A model generated the notes under the pieces. The model did not search any database. It saw only the letters and a program-made list of their open reading frames with translations, and was not told where the DNA came from. The position numbers and the translations under genes were made by a program. A stretch of DNA of 64,000 bases from Marinobacter vinifirmus (GTDB lineage Bacteria; Pseudomonadota; Gammaproteobacteria; Pseudomonadales; Oleiphilaceae), in contig NZ_NEFY01000004.1 in NCBI RefSeq assembly GCF_002258215.1, positions 1-64,000 of the forward strand, written 5' to 3'. Below are positions 55,163 to 63,879 of this stretch, piece by piece; position 1 is the first letter of the stretch, and the number at the start of each line of letters is the position of its first letter.

Positions 55163-55411
55163 TCAGGACGCAATATCGAACAGGCGCTCGGGGTTGTCGA
55201 CTTGCGCGAGGGCTTCGTCACAACAGTTGACGGCACCGCAGTCGTCGGCCGAGCACAGGCCGATGGTGTCGCAGCAGATGTCCTGGTGGTTGTCGCCCTG
55301 GTTCCGGAAAATCCGGGCCCGGGACAGGATCGAGCGGCAATGGCCGCACAGCAGCGTGGGTACTGCGCTTCTTTCTGCCAGAAAGGCATTGAAGTGTTGA
55401 TGTTGAGTCAT
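55163..55411 (-). CDS. Cysteine-rich small protein of unknown function
   Basis: 82 residues, not recognised. Coding is supported by a perfect AGGAGG 7 bases before the ATG at 55411 and a promoter upstream. Eight cysteines: C22-x2-C25 (LLCGHC), then C46, C47, C53, C58, C63, C64 (ICCDTIGLCSADDCGAVNCC). The pattern suggests zinc or iron-sulfur binding, perhaps a zinc ribbon. N-terminus is His-rich (MTQHQHF). No signal peptide, so cytoplasmic. Lies alone between the dehalogenase homologue and another unknown gene on the same strand. Confidence 0.75.
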   Translation of the reverse strand: MTQHQHFNAFLAERSAVPTLLCGHCRSILSRARIFRNQGDNHQDICCDTIGLCSADDCGAVNCCDEALAQVDNPERLFDIAS

Positions 55412-55433
55412 AAGAAATCCTCCTGATCTACCT

Positions 55434-55461
55434 ACCATAGGGACGCTTTGTGACAATTCAA
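55434..55461 (-). promoter_or_regulatory. Promoter for the cysteine-rich gene
   Basis: Minus strand TTGAAT, 16-base spacer, TATGGT, with the predicted start about 15 bases before the ATG's AGGAGG. Reasonable match. Confidence 0.4.
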
Positions 55462-55508
55462 AGTCTGCCAGCGGGCGTTCCATAGTTCGGGTTCAGCAGT
55501 TATACGTA

Positions 55509-55859
55509 TCAGGCGTCAGGATCGACTACCGGGCGGCGGTTGGAACGTTTGTCGTCCCAGTCCAGGTCTTTCGGGTCGTACCAGCCCAGCCGGTCGGTTA
55601 CCTTGCGCCGGGTGAACTCGGAAAGCGTGGGCCAGAGTTCCTGGAAGTCTTCCAGCCCTCTTTCCCGTTGCCGTAACTGCTTGCTGGCCAGCCGGCTGAT
55701 GGTGCGGGGCAGGTGCAGGGCTTCGCCGAGTTGCCCGGGCACCAATACCTCCTGCCCCATCACTTTCCGGCGATGGGTGCGGGCGGCCAGCACCTTCTGC
55801 AGTTCGGTGGCAGCCTCAAGGGCGGTTTCGATGGTAAAGCTATCGGGATCCAACAACAT
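55509..55859 (-). CDS. Hypothetical protein
   Basis: Not recognised. 116 residues from ATG 55859 (MLLDPDSFTIETALEAATEL); a GTG at 55892 would add 11. Mostly helical, charged, with no membrane segment or signal peptide. Notable segments: QKVLAARTHRRKVMGQEVLVPGQLGEAL and a C-terminal Asp/Arg-rich tail ending DKRSNRRPVVDPDA; WYDPKDLDWDD is aromatic and acidic. Codon use resembles neighbours. Divergent from the AI-2E family gene. Confidence 0.65.
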   Translation of the reverse strand: MLLDPDSFTIETALEAATELQKVLAARTHRRKVMGQEVLVPGQLGEALHLPRTISRLASKQLRQRERGLEDFQELWPTLSEFTRRKVTDRLGWYDPKDLDWDDKRSNRRPVVDPDA

Positions 55860-55991
55860 GGCCTGTTTATTTGCTGTTCGATAACCTGCCACTATAACGT
55901 GAATCCGGCTACAGTGGCCACGCTCTCGTGGTAGTCTGCGGGGCTGGAAAACCGGTTCGCCGGGAACGTCATTGCTTCAGGAATGTTTGAT

Positions 55992-57083
55992 ATGTACGCA
56001 AAACTCGAGACACGGACCTTTCTGGCCATGCTGGTGGGTGTGTCGTTTGCTTTTATCTGGCTGATGAAGCCGTTTTTCGGGCCGATTTTCTGGGCCGTGG
56101 CCATTGCCCTGATTTTTCACCCGGTCCAGCAACTGCTGGTCAGGCGCCTGGGCGAGCGCCCCAACATCAATGCCCTGATCACCCTTATGATCTGCATGAT
56201 TATCGTGGTGATTCCGGTGCTGTTTCTCGGGACTGCGCTGATTGCCGAAGGCGTTGGCATCTACCAGAAAATCCAGGAAGGGGAAATCCGGCCGGGGGAA
56301 TACATTGACCAGGTGAACCGGTCATTTCCGGCCATTCAGGCTTTCCTGGCCCAGTTTGACATCAACTTCGGTGAACTTCGGGATCGTGCGGTGAGCGCCA
56401 TTCTGGGCGGCAGTCAGTTCCTGGCCAAGCAGGCCCTGGGCATTGGCCAGAACACCTTCCAGTTTTTTCTGGGGCTGGCGCTGATGGTTTACCTGGCATT
56501 TTTCCTGCTGCGGGACGGCCATAAACTGGTTGAGTTGCTGATCAAGGCGTTGCCGCTCGGGGATGAGCGTGAGCGGCTGTTGTTTGCCAAGTTTGCCGAG
56601 GTTACCCGGGCTACCGTGAAGGGTAACCTGCTGATTGCCATTATCCAGGGTGCGCTGGGGGGGCTGATCTTCTGGGCCCTGGGTATTACCGGCGCCTTGC
56701 TGTGGGGGGTGGTGATGGCGATTGTCTCGCTGCTGCCGGCCGTGGGGGCAGCGATTGTGTGGGTGCCGGCAGCGGTCTACCTGGCAGCCGTTGGCGATAT
56801 CATTCCGGCGATCATCCTGACGGCGTTTGGCACCATTGTGATCGGCCTGGCCGACAACCTGCTGCGCCCGATACTGGTGGGCCGGGACACCAAGATGCCG
56901 GATTACCTGGTGCTTCTGTCCACCCTCGGTGGCATCGTGCTGTTCGGCATCAATGGCTTTGTTATGGGGCCACTGGTGGCAGCGCTGTTTATGGCGTTCT
57001 GGGGGATTTTTATCCGGGAGTTCGGCGAAGAGGCGCATGCTTCCCGGCCAGAATGTGAACCAGGTAGCAAGGATGAGGATTAG
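55992..57083 (+). CDS. AI-2E family transporter (PF01594)
   Basis: Integral membrane protein of the AI-2 exporter/PerM family; members include transporters with different or unknown substrates, so autoinducer transport is not implied. Start at 55992 (AGGA at 9 bases); ATG 55983 is an alternative. 363 residues, about eight helices: an N-terminal pair, an amphipathic central region (about 90-150), then the C-terminal bundle. Conserved GNLLIAIIQGALGGLIFWALGI, PAVGAAIVWVPAA and GLADNLLRPILVGRDTKMP. Confidence 0.88.
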   Translation: MYAKLETRTFLAMLVGVSFAFIWLMKPFFGPIFWAVAIALIFHPVQQLLVRRLGERPNINALITLMICMIIVVIPVLFLGTALIAEGVGIYQKIQEGEIRPGEYIDQVNRSFPAIQAFLAQFDINFGELRDRAVSAILGGSQFLAKQALGIGQNTFQFFLGLALMVYLAFFLLRDGHKLVELLIKALPLGDERERLLFAKFAEVTRATVKGNLLIAIIQGALGGLIFWALGITGALLWGVVMAIVSLLPAVGAAIVWVPAAVYLAAVGDIIPAIILTAFGTIVIGLADNLLRPILVGRDTKMPDYLVLLSTLGGIVLFGINGFVMGPLVAALFMAFWGIFIREFGEEAHASRPECEPGSKDED

Positions 57084-57177
57084 CTTGTGCTAGGGTCGGG
57101 TTAATGCCCTCGACCGTGGAGATGGGCGCCGCATTACCCTAATAACAAGATATTCAAGCGATATCAGGAGTAAGCCG

Positions 57178-57582
57178 GTGTTTACCACGAAAACTGCCAG
57201 CCATCCATTGCACAAACTGGTCCTCGCTGCGGGAGCCGTTGCGCTCCTTGGCACTGCCTCTTTGTCCCACGCCAATGATGTTGTCGCACTAAAGCACGCT
57301 TTATATGGCGCCGGGTACGATATAAACAATGTGAACCCCAAACTGGATGAACATACCCGGGCCGAGTTAACCCAATATCAGGAAGATCAGGGGCTGGAAG
57401 CCAGCGGTACCCTGAATGAAGAAACCAAGAAGGCGCTCGGGATGGTGGTCGTTGCAGAGGCTGCTCCCGAATCCAGGGCGCCCGCTCAGGCAGCTGCGAA
57501 GCCGGAAAGTGAGCCGCAGCCTGAAGCTGCCGAGCAAGCTGAAGAAAAGGATGACGAAGACGAAGCCTGGTCGCTCTGGTAA
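57178..57582 (+). CDS. Secreted small peptidoglycan-binding-like protein
   Basis: 134 residues, GTG start with AGGAG 8 bases upstream. Signal peptide 1-32 (LVLAAGAVALLGTASLSHA, cleavage after Ala32 likely). Residues 33-90 match the pattern of a PG_binding_1 repeat (DVVALKHALYGAGYDINNVNPKLDEHTRAELTQYQEDQGLEASGTLNEETKKALG). The rest is an Ala/Pro/Glu tail ending in an acidic cluster (EEKDDEDEAWSLW). Likely periplasmic, binding cell wall; no catalytic domain. Followed by a terminator, so monocistronic. Confidence 0.75.
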   Translation: MFTTKTASHPLHKLVLAAGAVALLGTASLSHANDVVALKHALYGAGYDINNVNPKLDEHTRAELTQYQEDQGLEASGTLNEETKKALGMVVVAEAAPESRAPAQAAAKPESEPQPEAAEQAEEKDDEDEAWSLW

Positions 57583-57614
57583 TCCCGGCCCGGCCGCTTT
57601 GGCCAATGTCATAA

Positions 57615-57652
57615 AAAAGCCCGCAGGCTTGGCAGCTTGCGGGCTTTTTGTT
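57615..57652 (+). terminator. Bidirectional terminator between PG-binding gene and ilvD
   Basis: Stem AGCCCGCAGGC / GCTTGCGGGCT (one wobble) with six-base loop, T run on the plus side and a run of A (T on the minus strand) on the other, serving both convergent genes. Confidence 0.85.
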
Positions 57653-57667
57653 TAAGGCCTGTTGGGA

Positions 57668-59503
57668 TCAGTCCAGCTTGGACAGGTCCCGGACCGCGCC
57701 TTTATCTGCGCTGGTGGCCAGCAGGGCGTAGGCCTTCAGGGCCGCCGACACCTTCCGGGGACGGGAGTTTTCCGGTTTCCAGCCCTTGGCATCCCGCGCT
57801 TCGCGGCGCTTCTGCAGCTCGTCGTTGCTGACCTGCACATTGATGCTGCGGTTCGGGATGTCGATCAGGATGGTGTCGCCTTCCTCGATCAGGCCGATAG
57901 CGCCGCCGGCAGCCGCTTCCGGAGACGCATGGCCGATGGACAGGCCCGAAGTACCGCCAGAGAAGCGGCCGTCAGTCAGCAGGGCGCATTCCTTGCCCAG
58001 TCCCTTGGATTTCAGGTAGCTGGTGGGGTAGAGCATTTCCTGCATGCCGGGGCCACCTTTCGGGCCTTCGTAGCGAATGATGACCACGTCGCCTGCCTTC
58101 ACTTCGTCATTCAGAATACCGGCCACGGCCGTGTCCTGGCTCTCGAAGACCTTGGCCTTGCCTTCGAATACGAAGATGCTTTCGTCTACACCGGCGGTTT
58201 TTACCACGCAGCCGTCGACCGCGATGTTGCCGAACAGTACGGCCAAACCGCCTTCGGATGAGTAGGCGTTTTCGACGGAACGGATACAGCCGTTCTCACG
58301 GTCACCGTCCAGGCTCGGCCAGCGGGTGCTCTGGCTGAATGCGGTCTGGGTGGGAATGCCGGCCGGGCCGGCCTTATAGAATTCCACCACTTCAGCGGTG
58401 GGGGAGCGCATGATGTCCCACACTTCCAGGGCTTCTTTCATGGTCTTGCTGTGTACGGTGGGCAGATCGGTGTTGATCAGGCCGCCGCGTTCCAGTTCAC
58501 CCAGAATGCCCATGATGCCGCCGGCGCGGTGCACATCTTCCATATGGTACAGGGGCGAGTTCGGGGCCACCTTGCACAGCTGCGGTACCTCCCGGGACAA
58601 CCGGTCGATATCGGCCAGGGTGAAGTCCACCTGGCCTTCCTGGGCTGCTGCCAGCAGGTGCAGGATGGTGTTGGTGGAGCCGCCCATGGCAATGTCCATG
58701 GTCATGGCATTCTGGAAGGCTTCCATGGAGGCAATGCTGCGGGGCAGCACGCTGGCATCGTTCTGCTCGTAATAGCGCTTGGCGTTTTCCACAATCTGGC
58801 GGCCGGCGTTCAGGAACAGCTGCTCGCGGTCGGAATGGGTCGCCAGCAGCGAGCCGTTGCCCGGAAGGGCCAGGCCGATGGCTTCGGTCAGGCAGTTCAT
58901 GGAGTTGGCGGTGAACATGCCGGAGCAGGAGCCACAGGTGGGGCACGCGCTGCGTTCGTATTCTTCCACCATCTCGTCGGTGGCGGTCGGATCAGCCGCG
59001 ATCACCATGGCATCTACCAGGTCCAGCTTGTTCTCGGACAGCTTGGTTTTACCGGCTTCCATGGGACCGCCGGAAACGAAGATCGTCGGAATGTTCAGGC
59101 GCAGCGCGGCCATCAGCATGCCCGGGGTGATCTTGTCGCAGTTGGAAATGCACACCAGTGCATCGGCACAGTGGGCGTTGGCCATGTACTCTACGGAGTC
59201 GGCAATGATCTCCCGGGAGGGCAGGGAATACAGCATGCCGTCGTGGCCCATGGCGATACCGTCGTCTACGGCGATGGTGTTGAATTCCTTCGCCACACCA
59301 CCGGCGGCTTCGATTTCGCGACAGACCAGCTGGCCCAGGTCTTTCAGGTGCACGTGGCCGGGCACAAACTGGGTGAACGAGTTGGCAACGGCGATAATCG
59401 GTTTGCCGAAATCGTCATTTTTCATACCGGTGGCGCGCCAGAGCGCACGGGCTCCGGCCATGTTGCGGCCGGCGGTTGAGGTGTGGGAACGATACTGGGG
59501 CAT
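57668..59503 (-). CDS. ilvD: Dihydroxy-acid dehydratase
   Basis: Iron-sulfur dehydratase in valine, leucine and isoleucine synthesis; its product 2-oxoisovalerate feeds LeuA at the other end of this window. 611 residues (E. coli 616). Cluster cysteines in [14 protein letters not shown] and [41 protein letters not shown] and [16 protein letters not shown] are standard. GGGAGAG upstream of the ATG. Monocistronic; the gap to the LON-domain gene (159 bases) holds no clear promoter for either. Confidence 0.97.
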   Translation of the reverse strand: MPQYRSHTSTAGRNMAGARALWRATGMKNDDFGKPIIAVANSFTQFVPGHVHLKDLGQLVCREIEAAGGVAKEFNTIAVDDGIAMGHDGMLYSLPSREIIADSVEYMANAHCADALVCISNCDKITPGMLMAALRLNIPTIFVSGGPMEAGKTKLSENKLDLVDAMVIAADPTATDEMVEEYERSACPTCGSCSGMFTANSMNCLTEAIGLALPGNGSLLATHSDREQLFLNAGRQIVENAKRYYEQNDASVLPRSIASMEAFQNAMTMDIAMGGSTNTILHLLAAAQEGQVDFTLADIDRLSREVPQLCKVAPNSPLYHMEDVHRAGGIMGILGELERGGLINTDLPTVHSKTMKEALEVWDIMRSPTAEVVEFYKAGPAGIPTQTAFSQSTRWPSLDGDRENGCIRSVENAYSSEGGLAVLFGNIAVDGCVVKTAGVDESIFVFEGKAKVFESQDTAVAGILNDEVKAGDVVIIRYEGPKGGPGMQEMLYPTSYLKSKGLGKECALLTDGRFSGGTSGLSIGHASPEAAAGGAIGLIEEGDTILIDIPNRSINVQVSNDELQKRREARDAKGWKPENSRPRKVSAALKAYALLATSADKGAVRDLSKLD

Positions 59504-59662
59504 GGCGTGCTGCTCTCTCCCTTAATTTTGAACGGACTAAGCGAAACCGAGAGGATAACAGATTCCGTGCCCCTCGCATGGCTGTTTTCCGGATCGGTGT
59601 TTACAATAAACCTTCAGCCCGCAGGCTGAATTCCATAAAACCAACCAAGAGCCATTCCCACA

Positions 59663-60259
59663 GTGACTGACTCACTTTCCAGCGTGCCGCTGTTTCCGCT
59701 CAATTCCATTATCCTGCCCAAGGGGCGTATTCCCCTGCAGCTGTTCGAGCCCCGCTACATAGATATGCTGACCCGCTGCCTGAAAGAGCAGCAGGGCTTT
59801 GTGGTAGTGCTTTTACAGGATGGCGACGAGGTTGGCCGCAAGGCCCTGTTCCACGAACAGGGCACCTATGTGCGGATTATCGACTTCCAGCAGCTGGACA
59901 ACGGCTTGCTGGGTATCACCGTTGAAGGCGACACCAAGGTGCGGGTAGTCCGCAACTGGCAGCAGGAAGACGGTTTGCACATGGGGGATGCCGAGCCGTT
60001 GGAGCCGGAGCAGCAGGTTGATATTCCGGACCGGCACTATGAATTGCCGGCGGTTCTGCAGGCCCTGTTCCGGCATCCGGTGGTGAAGGATCTGGGCATG
60101 GATGTCGATTTCGAAGATGCCCGTGAGGTGGGCTGGCGGCTTACCGAGCTGTTGCCCCTGGACAAGTCCGAGAAGCAGCAGCTGGCGGAGTGCCAGGATC
60201 CGGTCGAACGCCTGGACCGGTTGCAAGCCCTGCTGGACATCCTTGAACAAGGCTCCTGA
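59663..60259 (+). CDS. LON substrate-binding domain protein
   Basis: 198 residues, GTG start. Consists of the Lon N-terminal (substrate-binding) domain alone, without ATPase or protease domains: VPLFPLNSIILPKGRIPLQLFEPRYIDML at the N-terminus, GTYVRIIDFQQLDNGLLGITVEG, and a helical C-terminal half ending DPVERLDRLQALLDIL. Related to YbaN/'ATP-dependent protease La domain' proteins, cytoplasmic, role unknown. Ends 6 bases from the convergent DedA-PAP2 gene. Confidence 0.85.
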   Translation: MTDSLSSVPLFPLNSIILPKGRIPLQLFEPRYIDMLTRCLKEQQGFVVVLLQDGDEVGRKALFHEQGTYVRIIDFQQLDNGLLGITVEGDTKVRVVRNWQQEDGLHMGDAEPLEPEQQVDIPDRHYELPAVLQALFRHPVVKDLGMDVDFEDAREVGWRLTELLPLDKSEKQQLAECQDPVERLDRLQALLDILEQGS

Positions 60260-60265
60260 AGCCGG

Positions 60266-61726
60266 TCAGGGCGCCACAGGCTGCGGCGAGTAGGCCAGAA
60301 CGGCACCGTCCCAATGGCCGGCAATGTAAACGGCGGTGAATGCCAGCCACAGGCCCAGCGCTGCCCAGGTGAACGGATCCGGGCTCAGCGGCACGCGATC
60401 AAATCGGCTGTAGCTGGCGCGGATAACCCCGGTGATGGCCAACCCCAGGAACAACCCTCCCAGAACATCGGTAAACCAGTGTACCCCCAGATACAGCCGG
60501 CTCAGGGCTACCGGCAGCAATGGCAGTGACAGCAGCACGTAGCTTTGCCAGCGTTGCCGTTGCCGGCTTTCCGCCGCAATGAAGCTGGCGCACAGGGTTA
60601 CCAGCACCGTGGCCCCGGCAGTGTGGCCGCTGGGAAAGGCCCCTGAAGATGGCGGGAGCATCACCGTATCGGGCCGTGGTATGCCGAAGCCGGCTTTCAG
60701 TAACCAGATGCTCCCGCTGGCCAAAATGGCGGCTGCGGCCACGTGGATAGCGGCGGCATAGTAGCCGCGAAATACCAGCACCAGAAACCCGAGCACGGCG
60801 GCGACAATCAGTACCGGTGGGTCTCCGGCCAGGGTAAAGGCAACCATCGGCAAATCCAGCAGCGGCTGGCGCAGCAGGGCAAACCAGGCCAGCACCTGTT
60901 GGTTCAGTTCATACAGTTTGCTGCTGACCGTCACCACCTGTGCCAGTATCAGGAACAGCGCCAGGGCTGTAACGGACATCATCAGGGACGGCAGCGGGAA
61001 TTCGCCACGGCGGGCCGGTCGCTCGCTGGTGTACAGCCGCCAGAACCGGTGGGTTGCATCGTAGCGGGCCATAGTGGTTTCCAGCCACCGGTACGGGCGG
61101 CTGCCTTCCCCCAGACCCAGTCGCATTTGCAGCAGGATCAGGTAAACCACCAGCAGTACCCCAAAGCTGACTCCGAGCACCAGGTAGAAGTGAGGTGGCG
61201 GTTTGATCTCGCTGGCCAGTGCCGTGCCTACGGTGAACCCGGGCAGGATATACACCAGTGCCCATCCTACTGCCGACAGCAAGTTAAAGGTAATGAAGGT
61301 GCGCCAGGGCATGTGCAGTGCGCCTGCCACCATGGGGATGATAGGGCGTATCGGGCCCACGAATCGCCCGATGATGACGCTCTTGCCGCCATGGGCCCGG
61401 AAGAAGTTTTCTCCCTTGGCAATCAGGCCGGGGTAACGGCTCAAGGGCCACACGGTGTCGAGTCGTCCTTTGAGTAGCCGGCCGATGGAGAAGCTCAGGA
61501 CATCGCCGGCCACGGCGCCAAGGCCAGCCCAGATCAGGGCTTCGGACAGGGGAATGCCGGTTTTACCGGCCAGGGCGGCAAAGGCAAACAGCATGGCCAC
61601 GCCAGGCACGATGATGCCGGCGATAGCCAGGGATTCAATCAGGGCCGTGGCAAACAGGGCGAACACCAGCCAGCCCGGGTTGCCAGCTACCCAGGTGGTC
61701 AGCTCAGTGAACCAGCTCCCTGTCAT
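60266..61726 (-). CDS. DedA family / PAP2 phosphatase fusion membrane protein
   Basis: 486 residues joining two membrane domains. Residues 1-200: DedA/VTT domain (IPGVAMLFAFAALAG-like region and GRFVGPIRPIIPMVAG at 120-135), a family linked to undecaprenyl phosphate and phospholipid flipping. Residues 240-450: PAP2 phosphatase with all motifs, K344-x6-RP (351-352), PSGH (365-368) and SR-x5-H-x3-D (409-420). Suggests coupled lipid-phosphate dephosphorylation and flipping, perhaps undecaprenyl pyrophosphate recycling; this is inference. Overlaps the upstream GGDEF gene by four bases. Confidence 0.88.
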   Translation of the reverse strand: MTGSWFTELTTWVAGNPGWLVFALFATALIESLAIAGIIVPGVAMLFAFAALAGKTGIPLSEALIWAGLGAVAGDVLSFSIGRLLKGRLDTVWPLSRYPGLIAKGENFFRAHGGKSVIIGRFVGPIRPIIPMVAGALHMPWRTFITFNLLSAVGWALVYILPGFTVGTALASEIKPPPHFYLVLGVSFGVLLVVYLILLQMRLGLGEGSRPYRWLETTMARYDATHRFWRLYTSERPARRGEFPLPSLMMSVTALALFLILAQVVTVSSKLYELNQQVLAWFALLRQPLLDLPMVAFTLAGDPPVLIVAAVLGFLVLVFRGYYAAAIHVAAAAILASGSIWLLKAGFGIPRPDTVMLPPSSGAFPSGHTAGATVLVTLCASFIAAESRQRQRWQSYVLLSLPLLPVALSRLYLGVHWFTDVLGGLFLGLAITGVIRASYSRFDRVPLSPDPFTWAALGLWLAFTAVYIAGHWDGAVLAYSPQPVAP

Positions 61727-62721
61727 GCCCGGACCGGCTCTCCCGGGGTGAACCAGGCGGAATCAGCCCCGTGTTTCCTGGCTTCCAGCATGGCATTGGT
61801 TGCCCGCTGGCGAAGCAGCTCGGTGCTGGTATCGCCATTGCCCCGTGTAGTACAGCCAAGGCTTACGGACACCTTGCCGGTTTCCGGCCAGTCCCGTTCG
61901 GCGATGGTGCGGCGGATGCGTTCGGCAATGACCCGCAGGCCTTCTTCCGGGGTGAATGGCAGGATCAGGAAAAACTCGGAATCCTGCAGGCTGTACAGGG
62001 AGTCTCCCGCCCGGATGGTTTCGAACAGTTGCCGGGTAATCTGGCTCAGCAGGCGGTTCAGGCCGCGCTTGCCGTGCAGGTCGCGGATCTGGTCGTGGTG
62101 GTCCAGGCTCAGGCTGATGACCGACAGCGGGTGGCCGGTGGCAATGGCCCGGCTGATTTCCTTTTGCAGGGTTTCATCCAGGAATCGGGCATTGTGGGCG
62201 CCGGTGATCGGGTCGGTAATGGCCAGGTCCTGGGCGGACTGGGTCATGTGGTCGTAGTGCCAGACATAAAGCGCGGTGACGGCGGCCAGCAACAGCAGCC
62301 CCGCACTGGTGATAACGGCATCGGTTACAGGGTTGCCGAGCCAGGTCACGGCAATCACCGGTAGCAGTAGCAGGGCGCACAGCGCCAGCCCCTGCCGAAG
62401 GGGCAGGATTAGCAGGTTGAGCACCAGCAGGGGCATGGCCCAGTGGCTGATGCCGGGCGCGTTCATGGTCAGAACGGCCGCCACCAGGCCACTGTTCAGG
62501 CCGGCCAGGATGATCAGGTGGCCCGGTGCCGAAAGCTGGTGGCGACGGCAGAAGTAGGTATACACCAGCCCGGCCAGCAGCAGGGCGGTCATTGCCAGGG
62601 CCAGGTAAAACAGTTGGTAGAAGCCGTAGCGCAGGTTTTGCAACGCCAGGACGGAAATAACCAGGGCTGTCAGGCTGTAGGCGGCGCTGTGGCTCCAGGT
62701 ACGCAGGCGGGTTTCGGTCAT
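61723..62721 (-). CDS. Membrane protein with degenerate GGDEF domain
   Basis: 332 residues: about six membrane helices in 1-155, then a GGDEF-fold domain. The domain entry ITDPITGAHNARFLDETL is normal, but the catalytic GGDEF loop reads QDSEF at 246-250, lacking the paired glycines and the metal Asp. Diguanylate cyclase activity is therefore unlikely; a c-di-GMP or GTP sensor, or protein-interaction role, is inferred. Middle gene of a three-gene operon with four-base overlaps on both sides. Confidence 0.8.
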   Translation of the reverse strand: MTETRLRTWSHSAAYSLTALVISVLALQNLRYGFYQLFYLALAMTALLLAGLVYTYFCRRHQLSAPGHLIILAGLNSGLVAAVLTMNAPGISHWAMPLLVLNLLILPLRQGLALCALLLLPVIAVTWLGNPVTDAVITSAGLLLLAAVTALYVWHYDHMTQSAQDLAITDPITGAHNARFLDETLQKEISRAIATGHPLSVISLSLDHHDQIRDLHGKRGLNRLLSQITRQLFETIRAGDSLYSLQDSEFFLILPFTPEEGLRVIAERIRRTIAERDWPETGKVSVSLGCTTRGNGDTSTELLRQRATNAMLEARKHGADSAWFTPGEPVRA

Positions 62722-63734
62722 TGAGCGTTGGCCTCCGGATCCTGTTTGCCCGGAAGGTCGGACGGCAGCGGGTTGCTGAAGGTCTGGGTGCGATTGCCAC
62801 CCTGTTGCTGGGCCCGGCGCAGGGCGTTGGCCACGCTTTGCTGCAGGCTGTCGGCATCATCGCCAATGTTCAGGCCGGCGACGCCGGTGCTGACGGTGAG
62901 TTTCAGGCCGTGAGACTCCATCAATTTATCAAGTCCCTGGCGGATGAGGTCTGCCTTCTTTGCGGTTTCGGCGGTATTTGCGCCCGGCAGAATCGCGAGG
63001 AATTGCAGGTCGGCCACCCGGTAATAGGTATCGAAGTCCCGTAACTGGGAATGCAGGTAACGGCCGATTCTGGGCAGGATAGCGCGGATGTCTTCGTCCG
63101 GGTCGCTGTCACTCAGATGGGTGTCGAGGCCGATCATCATCACCGACAGGTTGGTGCCCTCCCGTTCGCTGCGCTGGATTTCCTTGTGCAGGTCCGCCGA
63201 CAGGTACTCCCGGCTGGCGGCCTGGGTGAGCTCGTCGGTGCGGCGCAGTGGCGCCAGCTGGCGGGACTTGTATTCCCGCAGGAACACCAGGATGCCGGCC
63301 AACAGCGTGGTCAGTACAAACGCGCTGACCATCTGGTGGCGGTCTGGCAGGTTGACCAGCCATTGGGCGCTGGACAGCACAAGGACCAGCAGAACCAGGG
63401 TCACCGGTGCCGCCAGGTAAACCGGCAGCAGGGCGAAGGTGGCCAGCGGCAGGGCATAGAGCCAGTGGCTTAGCGACCACGGCCCCAGCCACAGGGCGGC
63501 AACAAGCGCCAGGGCCAGGGCGCCGAGGAAAAAATACCTCAGTTGTGGCCATGGCAGTTTGCCCTGTTGATTGTTCAGGGGGCTGCCTGCCAGGCACAAC
63601 CCCGCCGCAGCCGCCGCAGAAGCCGCCGCAAGGGGTTCGCCAAGCAGCACACTCAGGGCGCTGGTGAGTGCCAGGGCGGCACAACCGGCTTTGGTGAGGG
63701 CGCTGGGCAGGAATTTTTCGGCCGACTGGGGCAT
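62718..63734 (-). CDS. Membrane protein with degenerate GGDEF domain
   Basis: Start at 63734 (MPQSAEKFLP) with GAGG four bases upstream; 338 residues; ATG 63764 adds ten. Six or so helices in 1-153, then a GGDEF-fold domain (RTDELTQAASREYLSADLHKEI) with ADLQF at 241-245 in place of GGDEF and no other catalytic residue restored; predicted inactive as a cyclase. Similar in plan to the next gene, so the pair probably arose by duplication and divergence. A Gln/Pro-rich tail follows the domain. First gene of the operon. Confidence 0.78.
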   Translation of the reverse strand: MPQSAEKFLPSALTKAGCAALALTSALSVLLGEPLAAASAAAAAGLCLAGSPLNNQQGKLPWPQLRYFFLGALALALVAALWLGPWSLSHWLYALPLATFALLPVYLAAPVTLVLLVLVLSSAQWLVNLPDRHQMVSAFVLTTLLAGILVFLREYKSRQLAPLRRTDELTQAASREYLSADLHKEIQRSEREGTNLSVMMIGLDTHLSDSDPDEDIRAILPRIGRYLHSQLRDFDTYYRVADLQFLAILPGANTAETAKKADLIRQGLDKLMESHGLKLTVSTGVAGLNIGDDADSLQQSVANALRRAQQQGGNRTQTFSNPLPSDLPGKQDPEANAQ

Positions 63735-63763
63735 GGAACCTCTGTCCTTCGCTGGCACATCCA

Positions 63764-63794
63764 TTGAATATTGAAAGCAGTGCAGCGGTATAAT
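63764..63794 (+). promoter_or_regulatory. Candidate promoter for proA
   Basis: Consensus TATAAT at 63789-63794 with TTGAAT 19 bases upstream. The 86-base leader to the proA ATG has no evident structure. Confidence 0.45.
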
Positions 63795-63879
63795 AGTCGT
63801 TTGGGGTGCGGACTTGAAACGGGAAAGGTAAAGTAACCGCCCGGTTTTGGAATCAGCTAGCAGAATAAAAGGTAAATCG

